From Variovorax sp. WS11 (GTDB taxonomy: Bacteria; Pseudomonadota; Gammaproteobacteria; Burkholderiales; Burkholderiaceae_C), in contig NZ_JAAGOW010000002.1 in assembly GCF_010499245.1 (NCBI RefSeq), positions 1 through 64,000 on the forward strand: DNA of 64,000 bases, written 5' to 3'. Position numbers and translations under genes: made by a program. Shown here piece by piece: positions 35,172 to 44,923 of this stretch (the stretch's first letter is position 1; every line of letters begins with the position of its first letter). Under the pieces are notes generated by a model that searched no databases, was not told the origin of the DNA, and worked only from the letters and a program-made list of their open reading frames with translations.

Positions 35172-36515
35172 TCAGGCCTTGACCGGTGCCTTCGGGACGT
35201 AGCCCGGAATCAGCGCCTCGAACTCGTGGCGGAAGTGCTTGATCATCGCGCGCACCGGCATCGCGGCGGCATCGCCCAGCGCGCAGATGGTGCGGCCCTG
35301 GATGTTGTCGGCGACCGAGTTCAGCAGGTCCATGTCGGTGGGTTTGCCGTGGCCGTTGTGGATGCGGTCCACCACGCGCCAAAGCCAACCCGTGCCTTCG
35401 CGGCAGGGGGTGCACTGGCCGCAGGACTCGTGCATGTAGAAGTACGACAGGCGCTTGAGCGACTCGACCATCGAACGGCTGTCGTCCATCACGATGACGG
35501 CGCCCGAGCCCAGCATGGAGCCGGCCTTGGCGATGGAGTCGTAGTCCATCGTGCACTCCATCATGATCGCGGCCGGCAGCACCGGTGCCGAGGAGCCGCC
35601 GGGGATCACGGCCTTGAGCTGGCGGCCCTTGCGCACGCCGCCGGCGAGCTCGAGCAGCTTCGAGAAGGGCGTGCCCATCGGCACTTCGTAGTTGCCGGGC
35701 AGCTCGACGTCGCCGCTGACCGAGTAGATCTTGGTGCCGCCGTTGTTCGGCTTGCCGCACTCCAGATACGCCACGCCGCCGTTGTTGATGATCCACGGCA
35801 CCGCGGCGAAGGTCTCGGTGTTGTTGATGGTGGTCGGCTTGCCGTAGAGGCCGAAGCTGGCCGGGAACGGCGGCTTGAAGCGCGGCTGGCCCTTCTTGCC
35901 TTCCAGCGATTCGAGCAGCGCCGTCTCTTCACCGCAGATGTAGGCGCCGAAGCCATGCGACGCATGCAGCTGGAAGCTGAAGCTGCTGCCCAGGATGTTG
36001 TCGCCCAGCAAGCCGGCCGCCCTCGCCTCTTCCAGCGCCTCTTCGAAGCGCTCGTAGGTCTGGAAGATCTCGCCGTGGATGTAGTTGTAGCCCACGCTGA
36101 TGCCCATCGCGTAGGCCGCGATGGCCATGCCCTCGATCACGATGTGCGGGTTGAACTGCAGGATGTCGCGGTCCTTGCAGGTGCCCGGCTCGCCCTCGTC
36201 CGAGTTGCAGACCAGGTACTTCTGGCCGGGGAACTGGCGCGGCATGAAGCTCCACTTCAGGCCGGTCGGGAAGCCCGCGCCGCCGCGGCCGCGCAGGCCG
36301 GAGGCCTTGACCTCGGCGATCACCTGCTCGGGCGTCAGGCCTTCGCTGAGGATCTTGCGCAGCGCTTTGTAGCCGCCGCGCGCTTCGTAGTCGGCCAGGC
36401 GCCAGTTGGTGCCGTCGAGGCCGGCGTAGATCTGGGGCTCGATGTGGCGATCGTGGAAGCAGGTCTGGACGCCGGTGGCCTGGAACTGCGAGAGCACTTG
36501 CTCGGGCGTCATCAT
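35172..36515 (-). CDS. nuoF: NADH-quinone oxidoreductase subunit F
   Basis: The 447-residue subunit binds NADH and FMN and carries cluster N3. The nucleotide site is seen in GLRGRGGAGFPTGLKWSF and the cluster ligands in HESCGQCTPCREGTGW with the later cysteine in RTICALGDAAAMP. Two adjacent ATGs (36515 and 36512) are possible starts. It overlaps nuoE by four bases. Confidence 0.95.
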   Translation of the reverse strand: MMTPEQVLSQFQATGVQTCFHDRHIEPQIYAGLDGTNWRLADYEARGGYKALRKILSEGLTPEQVIAEVKASGLRGRGGAGFPTGLKWSFMPRQFPGQKYLVCNSDEGEPGTCKDRDILQFNPHIVIEGMAIAAYAMGISVGYNYIHGEIFQTYERFEEALEEARAAGLLGDNILGSSFSFQLHASHGFGAYICGEETALLESLEGKKGQPRFKPPFPASFGLYGKPTTINNTETFAAVPWIINNGGVAYLECGKPNNGGTKIYSVSGDVELPGNYEVPMGTPFSKLLELAGGVRKGRQLKAVIPGGSSAPVLPAAIMMECTMDYDSIAKAGSMLGSGAVIVMDDSRSMVESLKRLSYFYMHESCGQCTPCREGTGWLWRVVDRIHNGHGKPTDMDLLNSVADNIQGRTICALGDAAAMPVRAMIKHFRHEFEALIPGYVPKAPVKA

Positions 36516-37042
36516 TGCGCGCCCTCCGTCTTGGCGCCGCGCAGGCCGTCGACCAGCTGATCGAGCTTTTCGTTGCTCATGAAGCTACACATGGTGCGGT
36601 CGTTGACCAGCATCACGGGCGAATCGGCGCAGGCGCCGAGGCACTCGCTCTGCTGCAGGGTGAACATGCCGTCGGCGGTGGTCTCGCCCATCTTGATGCC
36701 GAGCCTCTTCTCGAGGTGCGCCAGCGCGACCGCGCCGTCGCGCAGCTGGCACGGCAGGTTGGTGCAAACGTTGAGCTTGAACTTGCCCACCGGCTGCTGG
36801 TTGTACATGTTGTAGAACGTCGTGACCTCGTGCACCGCGATCGGCGCCATGCCGAGGTAGGCCGCGATCTCACGCTCGCGCTGCATGCTGACGTAGCCCT
36901 CGTCCTTCTGCACGATCGTGAGCAGGGCCATCACGGCCGACTGCTTGCCCGCGGGCGGGTACTTGGCGACCTCGCGCGCGAAGAGCGCCAGGGTGGCGGC
37001 CGACAGCGGCGCCTGGGTGCTGTGGGTGGTGTCGGGAGTCAT
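36512..37042 (-). CDS. nuoE: NADH-quinone oxidoreductase subunit E
   Basis: The 176-residue subunit holds the thioredoxin-like [2Fe-2S] cluster N1a with ligands in VCTNLPCQLRDG and SECLGACADSP. It begins MTPDTTHSTQAPLS; the longer open frame upstream runs inside nuoD and is not credible. It lies eight bases downstream of nuoD. Confidence 0.95.
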   Translation of the reverse strand: MTPDTTHSTQAPLSAATLALFAREVAKYPPAGKQSAVMALLTIVQKDEGYVSMQREREIAAYLGMAPIAVHEVTTFYNMYNQQPVGKFKLNVCTNLPCQLRDGAVALAHLEKRLGIKMGETTADGMFTLQQSECLGACADSPVMLVNDRTMCSFMSNEKLDQLVDGLRGAKTEGAQ

Positions 37043-37050
37043 TCGTTCGC

Positions 37051-38304
<1,254 letters not shown>

Positions 38305-38311
38305 GTCGGTC

Positions 38312-38920
38312 TCAGTGCAATCCGCCGTAGTTGTCTTCGCGAATCACGCGCGGGGTAATCTCGCGCGGCTCGATCGAGACCGGCTGGTAGATCACGCGCT
38401 TCTGCTCCGCGTCGTAACGCATCTCGACGTGGCCGGAGACCGGGAAGTCCTTGCGGAAGGGATGGCCGATGAAGCCGTAGTCGGTCAGGATGCGGCGCAG
38501 GTCGTCGTGACCCTCGAACACGATGCCGTAGAGATCGAAGGCCTCGCGCTCGAACCAGGTCGCGGCGCTCCAGATGCCGGTCAGCGAATCGACCACCGGC
38601 AGGCCCTCGTTGGGCGCGAAGACCTTGAGGCGAACGCGCTGGTTGAGGCTCACGGACAGCAGGTGAGAGACGACGCAGAAGCGCTCGCCCTCCCATTCGC
38701 CTTCACGATAGTCGGAGTAGTCCATGCCGCAGAGGTCGATCAGTTGCTCGAACCTGCAACCGGGCGCATCGCGAAGCAGGCGCGCGGCCTCGAGGTAGTC
38801 GGCGGCAGGAACCACCACCGTCACCTCGCCGAGCGCCAAAGACACGCTCTTGGCCTTGGCGCCGAGCGTTTCCTGGATCTGCTTCTGCAGTGCCTCGGGA
38901 GCAATGGCAAAGTCGGTCAT
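38312..38920 (-). CDS. nuoC: NADH-quinone oxidoreductase subunit C
   Basis: The 202-residue 30 kDa-type subunit shows the family signature ERE(A)FDLYGIVFEGHDDLRRIL and DYGFIGHPFRKDFPVSG. It contains no cofactor and scaffolds the hydrophilic arm. ATG 38920 (MTDFAIAPEAL) was preferred to a start nine codons earlier that falls in the ribosome binding region. Confidence 0.95.
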   Translation of the reverse strand: MTDFAIAPEALQKQIQETLGAKAKSVSLALGEVTVVVPAADYLEAARLLRDAPGCRFEQLIDLCGMDYSDYREGEWEGERFCVVSHLLSVSLNQRVRLKVFAPNEGLPVVDSLTGIWSAATWFEREAFDLYGIVFEGHDDLRRILTDYGFIGHPFRKDFPVSGHVEMRYDAEQKRVIYQPVSIEPREITPRVIREDNYGGLH

Positions 38921-38933
38921 CGTCTCTCGCTTC

Positions 38934-39413
38934 TCAGGCACGTGCAATGGTGTTGGTCCGGCGGATCTTCTGCTGCAGCTGGATGATTCCGTAGAGCAGC
39001 GCCTCGGCCGTCGGCGGGCAGCCCGGCACGTAGACGTCGACGGGCACGATGCGGTCGCAGCCGCGCACCACCGAGTAGCTGTAGTGGTAGTAGCCGCCGC
39101 CGTTGGCGCAGGAGCCCATCGAGAGCACCCAGCGCGGCTCGGGCATCTGGTCGTAGACCTTCCGCAGGGCCGGCGCCATCTTGTTGCACAGCGTGCCGGC
39201 CACGATCATCAGATCGGACTGGCGCGGGCTCGGGCGGAACAGCATGCCGAAGCGGTCGATGTCGTAGCGTGCGGCGCCCGCATGCATCATCTCCACCGCG
39301 CAGCAGGCGAGGCCGAAGGTCATCGGCCAGAGCGATCCCGTCTTGGCCCAGTTCACCACCGAATCGTAGGTCGTGGTGACGAAGCCTTCCTTCATGACGC
39401 CTTCAATGGCCAT
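38934..39413 (-). CDS. nuoB: NADH-quinone oxidoreductase subunit B
   Basis: The 159-residue PSST-type subunit binds the terminal [4Fe-4S] cluster N2. The ligands are visible as FGLACCAVEMMH (adjacent cysteines), GSCANGGGYYHYSY and PGCPPTAEALLYG. It lies 12 bases after nuoA. Confidence 0.95.
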   Translation of the reverse strand: MAIEGVMKEGFVTTTYDSVVNWAKTGSLWPMTFGLACCAVEMMHAGAARYDIDRFGMLFRPSPRQSDLMIVAGTLCNKMAPALRKVYDQMPEPRWVLSMGSCANGGGYYHYSYSVVRGCDRIVPVDVYVPGCPPTAEALLYGIIQLQQKIRRTNTIARA

Positions 39414-39425
39414 CGTGGTTCCTTG

Positions 39426-39785
39426 TCATTCCCAATCGAGCGCACCCTTTTTCCATTCGTAGACGAAGCCCACGACGAGGATGGCGAGAAAAATCATCAT
39501 GGCCCAGAAGCCGACCGGTCCGATCTGCTTGAGCGCGATCGCCCAAGGGAAGAGAAAGGCGATTTCGAGGTCGAAAAGAATGAAGAGAATCGCCACGAGG
39601 TAGTAGCGCACGTCGAACTTCATGCGCGCGTCTTCGAAAGCCTCGAAGCCGCATTCGTAGGGCGAGTTCTTTTGGGTGTCGGGCCGATTGGGGCCGAGGA
39701 TGTAACCGAGAACCTGGGGCGCTACGCCAACACCCACTCCGACCAGGATGAACAACAGGACGGGGAGGTAGGAATCGAGGTTCAT
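39426..39785 (-). CDS. nuoA: NADH-quinone oxidoreductase subunit A
   Basis: The 119-residue subunit has three membrane helices and the conserved loop with cysteine, KNSPYECGFEAFEDARMKFD, together with FLFPWAIALKQIG. It is the first gene of the fourteen-gene complex I operon. Only 57 bases and a strong hairpin separate it from tRNA-Leu, so read-through from the tRNA is possible. Confidence 0.95.
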   Translation of the reverse strand: MNLDSYLPVLLFILVGVGVGVAPQVLGYILGPNRPDTQKNSPYECGFEAFEDARMKFDVRYYLVAILFILFDLEIAFLFPWAIALKQIGPVGFWAMMIFLAILVVGFVYEWKKGALDWE

Positions 39786-39805
39786 CGGGGTCTTTTACCG
39801 CTTAA

Positions 39806-39837
39806 CGCCGACAGGAAGATGAAGCCTCCTGTCGGCG
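39806..39837 (-). terminator. Hairpin between tRNA-Leu and nuoA
   Basis: CGCCGACAGGA and TCCTGTCGGCG form a perfect 11-pair stem around a ten-base loop. On the minus strand it follows the tRNA 3' end by five bases and precedes the nuoA start by 20 bases. No T-run follows, so it could be a tRNA processing or attenuation element, or a partial terminator. The 3' arm repeats ten bases (GTCGGCGAGA) that also occur inside the tRNA gene. Confidence 0.5.
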
Positions 39838-39842
39838 AGATT

Positions 39843-39927
39843 TGGTGCCGTCGGCGAGACTCGAACTCGCACAGCTTTCGCCACTACCCCCTCAAGATAG
39901 CGTGTCTACCAATTTCACCACGACGGC
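39843..39927 (-). tRNA. tRNA-Leu (anticodon GAG)
   Basis: The 85-base gene folds as a class II tRNA. The acceptor stem GCCGTCG pairs with CGACGGC, followed by discriminator A and an encoded CCA. The D-arm has TGGTGAAATTGGTAGACAC, the anticodon stem CTATC/GGTAG holds the loop TTGAGGG with anticodon GAG (reads CUC and CUU), and the T-arm has GTTCGAGTC. A short variable arm is present, as expected for leucine. It lies between secG and nuoA. Confidence 0.95.
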
Positions 39928-40085
39928 GGTGTTTGCATGTCCGGATGGCATGAGGAACCTGTGAGGTTTTGGCTTTCCGGACAGCTTTAGAGTTTACCCT
40001 GAAACGGAGCCGTTTTCTTTTGGTGACGCACTGAAAACGAGAAGGAACATCGAGTCGCTTATTCGCGCGGCCCAAAGGCACTGGC
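39928..40085. other. secG-tRNA intergenic region with inverted repeats
   Basis: The region contains TGTCCGGA at 39938-39945 and TCCGGACA at 39976-39983, an eight-base inverted repeat that encloses a smaller one (AACCT-GTG-AGGTT). On the minus strand this forms a branched hairpin between secG and the tRNA, perhaps a processing or weak termination structure. AAACGG and CCGTTT lie close together near 40002-40015. No gene was seen. Confidence 0.35.
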
Positions 40086-40508
40086 TCACTTGGTCGGGAT
40101 CTGCGCGGCGCCCGAGGCCGGTGCGGCCGGCGCCGGTGCACCGGAAGCCGGCGCGGCAGGCGCATTGCCGGTAGGAATCTGCGATGCCGGGCCCGATGCG
40201 GCTGGTGCAGGCGCCGGAGCCGGCGTGCCAACCACGGCTCGCTCGATCAGGCTGCCGCCGCCGGTGGGGCGCGAATGGCTGAAGTAGGCCAGCAGCAGAG
40301 TGCACGCGAAGAAGACCGCGGCCAGCACGCCGGTGGTGCGCGAGAGGAAGTTCGCGCTGCCGCTGGCGCCGAACAGGCTGCCCGCGCTGCCGCTGCCGAA
40401 GGCGGCGCCCATGTCGGCGCCCTTGCCGTGCTGGATCAGGATCAGCCCGATCATCGCGAGCGCTGTGAGCATCTGCACGCTCACGAGGATGTTGAGGACC
40501 ACGTTCAT
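40086..40508 (-). CDS. secG: Preprotein translocase subunit SecG
   Basis: The 140-residue protein has two membrane helices (residues 5-25 and 57-75) and the conserved GLILIQHGKGADMGAAFGSG segment between them, diagnostic for SecG of the Sec translocon. The C-terminal 50 residues are an Ala/Pro/Gly-rich tail with two copies of a QIPT element (SQIPTGN and AQIPTK), a low-complexity extension seen in many Burkholderiales SecG proteins. It follows tpiA by 41 bases. Confidence 0.93.
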   Translation of the reverse strand: MNVVLNILVSVQMLTALAMIGLILIQHGKGADMGAAFGSGSAGSLFGASGSANFLSRTTGVLAAVFFACTLLLAYFSHSRPTGGGSLIERAVVGTPAPAPAPAASGPASQIPTGNAPAAPASGAPAPAAPASGAAQIPTK

Positions 40509-40549
40509 TCGTTCTAACTCCTAAGTTCGTTTTCGCGGCAGCGCTGTAT

Positions 40550-41302
40550 TCAGCGTGCCGCAGCAATGATCTGCAGAAAGTCGGGGGCCTTGAGAGAGGC
40601 GCCGCCGATCAGGCCGCCGTCGATGTCGGGCTGGGCCAGCAGCTCGGCCGCGTTGGCCGCGTTCATGCTGCCGCCGTAGAGGATGCGGATACCGGCCGCG
40701 TGTTCGTTCGCGGCATGGTGCAGCTGCGCGCGCAGCAGCGCGTGCACCGACTGCGCCTGCTCGGGCGTCGCGGTCTTGCCGGTGCCGATGGCCCAGACGG
40801 GCTCGTAGGCGACCACGATCTCGCTGATGCAATGGCCGTTGACATGGATCACGGCCGCCAGTTGGCGCTTGACCACTTCCTCGGTGTGTCCCGCTTCGCG
40901 TTCGGCCAGTATCTCGCCGACACACACGATCGGCATGATGCCGTTGGCAAGCGCGGCGGCGGTCTTGGCCGCCACGAGCTCGTCGCTCTCGCCGTGGTAC
41001 TGGCGGCGCTCCGAATGGCCCACGATCGCATAGCGCACGCCGAAGTCCTTCAGCATCGCTGCCGACTGCTCGCCGGTGAACGCGCCCTGCGGCTGGGCCG
41101 ACAGGTCCTGCGCACCCAGCGCGATGGGCGATCCGGCCACCAGCGATTGCAGCTGCGCCAGGTACGGCGCCGGCACGCACACCGCGACCTCGCAGGCCGG
41201 CACGCCCACACCCTGCAGCAGCGCCTTCACCAGCGTCTCGTTGGCAGCCAGGCTGCCATTCATCTTCCAGTTGCCGGCGATGAGTTTCTTCTTCGTCGTC
41301 AT
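40550..41302 (-). CDS. tpiA: Triosephosphate isomerase
   Basis: The 250-residue enzyme interconverts dihydroxyacetone phosphate and glyceraldehyde 3-phosphate in glycolysis. Catalytic residues are present: Lys in AGNWKMNG, His in YAIVGHSERR and Glu in AYEPVWAIGTGKT. The phosphate-binding GGSMNAANA is also intact. ATG 41302 was chosen (MTTKKKLIAGNWKMNG); the longer open frame overlaps the next gene. Confidence 0.96.
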   Translation of the reverse strand: MTTKKKLIAGNWKMNGSLAANETLVKALLQGVGVPACEVAVCVPAPYLAQLQSLVAGSPIALGAQDLSAQPQGAFTGEQSAAMLKDFGVRYAIVGHSERRQYHGESDELVAAKTAAALANGIMPIVCVGEILAEREAGHTEEVVKRQLAAVIHVNGHCISEIVVAYEPVWAIGTGKTATPEQAQSVHALLRAQLHHAANEHAAGIRILYGGSMNAANAAELLAQPDIDGGLIGGASLKAPDFLQIIAAAR

Positions 41303-41316
41303 GTCTTTTCCGTCGT

Positions 41317-42315
41317 TCACCAGGTCAGCACGATCTTGCCGATGTGCTGGTTCGTTTCCATCAGCGCGTGCGCCTGGGCGGCGCCGCTGGGCTCGCCGCC
41401 GGCCGCGAACACGCTGTGGATCACGGGCTTGACGGCGCCGCTCTCCAGCAGCGGCCACACCTTCTCGCGCAGGGACTTGGCGATCGCGCCCTTGAAGGCG
41501 ACCGGCCGCGGCCGCAGCGTCGAGCCGGTGATCGTCAGCCGCCGACGCAGCACCAGGCCCGCGTTGAATTCGCTCTTGGTGCCGCCCTGCACCGCGATGA
41601 TCACGAGCCGGCCATCCTCGGCCAAGCATTCGACCTCGCGCGGCGCATAGGCGCCTGCCACCATGTCGAGGATGACGTCGACTCCCTTGCCGCCGGTCAG
41701 GCGCTTGGCCTCCTCGGCGAAATCGGCTGTCTTGTAGTTGATCGCATGGTCGGCGCCGAGCTTTCTGCAGGCTTCGCACTTTTCGTCGCTGCCCGCGGTC
41801 GCGATCACGGTGGCCCCGAAGGCCTTGCCGAGCTGGATCGCAGTCACGCCGATGCCACTCGTGCCGCCCTGGATCAGCAGGGTCTCGCCCTTCTGCAGAC
41901 GGCCGCGGTCGAACACGTTGCTCCACACGGTGAAGAAGGTCTCGGGCAGCGACGCCGCCTCGGCATCGCTCCAGCCCTTGGGCACCGGCAGGCACTGGGC
42001 CACCGGCGCTGTGCAGAGCTGGGCGTAGCCGCCACCGGCGATCAACGCGCAGACGCGATCACCGACCGCGAAGCCGGCCTCCTTCATGGCCGCGGCATCG
42101 CCCGAGACGATCTCGCCGGCGACCTCGAGGCCTGGCAGGTCCGAGGCGCCCGGCGGTACCGGATAGTTGCCGGTGCGCTGCAGCACGTCGGGGCGGTTCA
42201 CGCCGCTAGCGGCCACGCGGATCAACACTTCGCCCGCACCGGCCACCGGCGCCGGCCGCTCAGCCTCGCGCAGCACCTCGGGTGCGCCGAAGGAAGTGAT
42301 TTCAATGGCTTTCAT
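41317..42315 (-). CDS. NAD(P)H-quinone oxidoreductase (zinc-free MDR, PIG3-like)
   Basis: The 332-residue protein is a medium-chain dehydrogenase/reductase of the quinone oxidoreductase branch. It shows the substrate domain motif GVNRPDVLQRTGNYPVPPG, the nucleotide-binding IQGGTSGIGVTAIQLGKAFGA and the segment GADHAINYK. Zinc ligands of alcohol dehydrogenases are missing. It reduces quinones with NADPH and lies between pnp and tpiA, as in related genomes. Confidence 0.9.
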   Translation of the reverse strand: MKAIEITSFGAPEVLREAERPAPVAGAGEVLIRVAASGVNRPDVLQRTGNYPVPPGASDLPGLEVAGEIVSGDAAAMKEAGFAVGDRVCALIAGGGYAQLCTAPVAQCLPVPKGWSDAEAASLPETFFTVWSNVFDRGRLQKGETLLIQGGTSGIGVTAIQLGKAFGATVIATAGSDEKCEACRKLGADHAINYKTADFAEEAKRLTGGKGVDVILDMVAGAYAPREVECLAEDGRLVIIAVQGGTKSEFNAGLVLRRRLTITGSTLRPRPVAFKGAIAKSLREKVWPLLESGAVKPVIHSVFAAGGEPSGAAQAHALMETNQHIGKIVLTW

Positions 42316-42334
42316 GCTTTTCTCGGCTGAAACA

Positions 42335-42352
42335 CCCGCCCTCGCGGGCGGG
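42335..42352 (-). terminator. Hairpin after pnp
   Basis: CCCGCCC-TCGC-GGGCGGG is a perfect seven-pair stem with a tetraloop, located downstream of the pnp stop on the minus strand and followed by TGTTTC. It is a plausible intrinsic terminator for the rpsO-pnp unit, although the T-run is poor. Confidence 0.5.
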
Positions 42353-42394
42353 CGCAGGGTTGAACGACGGCAAGGGCGTCACCGCCCTCGCCTC

Positions 42395-44704
42395 TCAAGC
42401 CTGGCGGTCGCCGCCGTTGGGCTCTTGCGGACGCGAGTCCTGCTCGACCGCCACGGCCTGCTCGCCTGCCGGCTCGCCGCTCTCGGCACGGGGTGCGCGC
42501 TCGCCACGGGGCGGCCGGTCGCCGCGGTCACCGCGGTCACCGCGGTCGCCACGGTCACGGCGCTCGCCACGCTCCTCGCGCGGCGGACGCTCGCTGTACT
42601 CCATGCCGGCCGGACGCTCGGTCAGCGCCTTCATGGACAGCTTGACACGGCCCTTGTCGTCGGTCTCGAGCACCTTGACCTTCACGATCTGGCCTTCGCT
42701 CAGGTAGTCGGTCACCTTCTCGACGCGCTCGTGCGCGATCTGGCTGATGTGCAGCAGGCCATCCTTGCCGGGCAGCAGGTTGATCAGCGCGCCGAAGTCC
42801 AGGATCTTGGTGACCGGGCCTTCGTAGGTCTTGCCGATCTCGACTTCCGCCGTGATCTGCTCGATGCGCTTCTTGGCCTCCTCGGCTCTGGCCGGATCGG
42901 TCGAGGCGATGGTGATGGTGCCGTCCTCGTCGATGTTGATCTGGGTGCCGGTCTCCTCGGTCAGCGCGCGGATCACCGAGCCGCCCTTGCCGATCACGTC
43001 GCGGATCTTCTCGGGGTTGATCTTCATCGTGAACAGGCGCGGCGCGAAGCTGGACACCTCGGCCTTGGCCTCGCCCATCGCTTCCTGCATCTTGCCAAGG
43101 ATGTGCATGCGCGCTTCCTTGGCCTGAGCCAGGGCGACCTGCATGATTTCCTTGGTGATGCCCTGGATCTTGATGTCCATCTGCAGCGCGGTGATTCCGT
43201 TGGTCGTGCCGGCCACCTTGAAGTCCATGTCGCCCAGGTGATCCTCGTCGCCGAGGATGTCGGTCAGCACGGCGAAGCGGTTGTCTTCCTTGATCAGGCC
43301 CATGGCGATGCCGGCCACGTGCGCCTTCATCGGCACGCCGGCGTCCATCATCGAGAGGCAGCCGCCGCAGACCGAGGCCATCGACGAGGAGCCGTTCGAC
43401 TCGGTGATTTCCGACACCACGCGGATGGTGTAGGGGAACTCTTCCTTGGTCGGCAAGCAAGCGACGAGAGCGCGCTTGGCGAGCCGGCCGTGGCCGACTT
43501 CACGACGCTTGGTAGAGCCCATGCGGCCCACTTCGCCGGTCGCGAAGGGAGGCATGTTGTAATGGAACAGGAAGCGGTCTTCGTACTCGCCGGCCAGCGC
43601 GTCGATGCGCTGCGCGTCGCGCTCGGTACCCAGCGTGGTCACCACCAGCGCCTGCGTCTCGCCGCGCGTGAACAGGGCCGAACCGTGGGTGCGGGGCAGC
43701 ACGCCGTTGCGGATCTCGATGGGGCGCACGGTGCGGGTGTCGCGACCGTCGATGCGCGGCTCGCCCGACAGGATCTGGCTGCGCACGATCTTCGACTCGA
43801 TGGCGAACAGCAGGTCGCTGACCTTGCCCGCGTCGAAAGCCTCGCCGCTTTCCTTGAGCGACTCCATCACGCTCGCGTTGGATTCGCGCAGGGCCTGCGT
43901 GCGGGCCTGCTTGCTGCGGATCTGGTAGGCGGCGCGCAGCTTTTCCTCGGCCAGGCCGGTGACCTTGGCGACGAAGGCTTCGTCCTCGGCCGGCGGCTGC
44001 CAGTCCCAGACGGGCTTGCCGGCTTCACGCACGAGTTCGTGGATCGCGCTGATCGCGATGCCGGCCTGCTCGTGGCCGAACACCACGCCGCCGAGCATGA
44101 TTTCCTCGCTCAGTTGCTGCGCTTCGGATTCGACCATCAGCACGGCCGCTTCGGTGCCGGCCACGACCAAGTCCATCTGCGACTCCTTGCGCGCGGTCTG
44201 GCCCGGATTCAGCACGTACTGGCCGTTGACATAGCCCACGCGCGCGGCGCCAATCGGGCCGTTGAAGGGAATGCCGGAAATCGACAGCGCGGCGCTCACG
44301 CCGATCATGGCGGCGATGTCGGCATCGACCTCGGGGTTGAGCGAGAGCGTATGGATCACCACGTGCACCTCGTTCAGGAAGCCCTCGGGGAACAGCGGGC
44401 GGATCGGGCGGTCGATCAGGCGCGAGGTCAGGGTCTCGAGCTCGCTGGGCTTGGCTTCGCGCTTGAAGAAGCTGCCGGGGATCTTGCCGGCCGCGTAGGT
44501 CTTCTCGATGTAGTCGACGGTCAGCGGAAAGAAGTCCTGGCCCGGCTTGGCGGACTTGGAGGCAACCACGGTGGCCAGCACGACGGTACCGTCGATGTCG
44601 ACCACGACGGCGCCGCTGGCCTGGCGGGCGATTTCGCCGGTTTCCATGACGACGGTCTTGTCGCCCCACTGGAAGGTCTTGGTGACTTTGTTGAAGAGGC
44701 TCAT
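42395..44704 (-). CDS. pnp: Polyribonucleotide nucleotidyltransferase (PNPase)
   Basis: The 769-residue enzyme degrades RNA from the 3' end with phosphate. Two RNase PH-like domains (residues about 1-545) are followed by a KH domain (DVIGKGGSVIRALTEETG) and an S1 domain (YEGPVTKILDFGALINLLPG). After S1 comes an unusual arginine-rich tail of about 65 residues with GDRGDRGDRGDR repeats encoded by near-identical nine-base units at about 42518-42558. It follows rpsO, the standard order, and ATG 44704 gives the usual MSLFNKVTKTFQWG start. Confidence 0.95.
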   Translation of the reverse strand: MSLFNKVTKTFQWGDKTVVMETGEIARQASGAVVVDIDGTVVLATVVASKSAKPGQDFFPLTVDYIEKTYAAGKIPGSFFKREAKPSELETLTSRLIDRPIRPLFPEGFLNEVHVVIHTLSLNPEVDADIAAMIGVSAALSISGIPFNGPIGAARVGYVNGQYVLNPGQTARKESQMDLVVAGTEAAVLMVESEAQQLSEEIMLGGVVFGHEQAGIAISAIHELVREAGKPVWDWQPPAEDEAFVAKVTGLAEEKLRAAYQIRSKQARTQALRESNASVMESLKESGEAFDAGKVSDLLFAIESKIVRSQILSGEPRIDGRDTRTVRPIEIRNGVLPRTHGSALFTRGETQALVVTTLGTERDAQRIDALAGEYEDRFLFHYNMPPFATGEVGRMGSTKRREVGHGRLAKRALVACLPTKEEFPYTIRVVSEITESNGSSSMASVCGGCLSMMDAGVPMKAHVAGIAMGLIKEDNRFAVLTDILGDEDHLGDMDFKVAGTTNGITALQMDIKIQGITKEIMQVALAQAKEARMHILGKMQEAMGEAKAEVSSFAPRLFTMKINPEKIRDVIGKGGSVIRALTEETGTQINIDEDGTITIASTDPARAEEAKKRIEQITAEVEIGKTYEGPVTKILDFGALINLLPGKDGLLHISQIAHERVEKVTDYLSEGQIVKVKVLETDDKGRVKLSMKALTERPAGMEYSERPPREERGERRDRGDRGDRGDRGDRPPRGERAPRAESGEPAGEQAVAVEQDSRPQEPNGGDRQA

Positions 44705-44870
44705 GTCTAGCTCCTGTTTCTTGTGGGCGGATCGGCCTGCGGCGGTCGCAGGTTCCGCGGGGATGGAGCGCTTTTCAGAACACGATGCCATTCCAGGGAA
44801 GCTCAGGGAGAACTCCATTGGAATGACACAGCTTCGCTCTGTACGGCACTCCTGGTTCGATTCGCGAAGT
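44705..44870. other. rpsO-pnp spacer
   Basis: The spacer lies between the rpsO terminator and the pnp start on the minus strand and would be the pnp leader, the usual site for PNPase autocontrol by RNase III. It includes GGAACTCC-type short inverted elements but no long stem that I can fix. The ribosome binding site CAGGAGC lies just before the pnp ATG. Confidence 0.35.
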
Positions 44871-44906
44871 AAAAAACGCCTGAGCTAGCGGACTAACCCA
44901 GGCGTT
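44871..44906 (-). terminator. rpsO intrinsic terminator
   Basis: On the minus strand AACGCCTG pairs with CAGGCGTT around a 16-base loop and is followed directly by a run of six T. It lies 18 bases after the rpsO stop, so it would end most rpsO transcripts and let some continue into pnp. Confidence 0.85.
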
Positions 44907-44923
44907 CCTTCATGCGAATCAGC

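Noticed and set aside
39843..39927. tRNA-Leu as an integration site of a mobile element
   Set aside because: No integrase, direct repeat of the tRNA end or foreign-looking genes lie on either side; secG and nuoA are the normal neighbours.
42510..42560. Short direct repeats in pnp considered as a CRISPR or satellite
   Set aside because: The repeats are nine bases, in frame and encode the GDR tail of PNPase.
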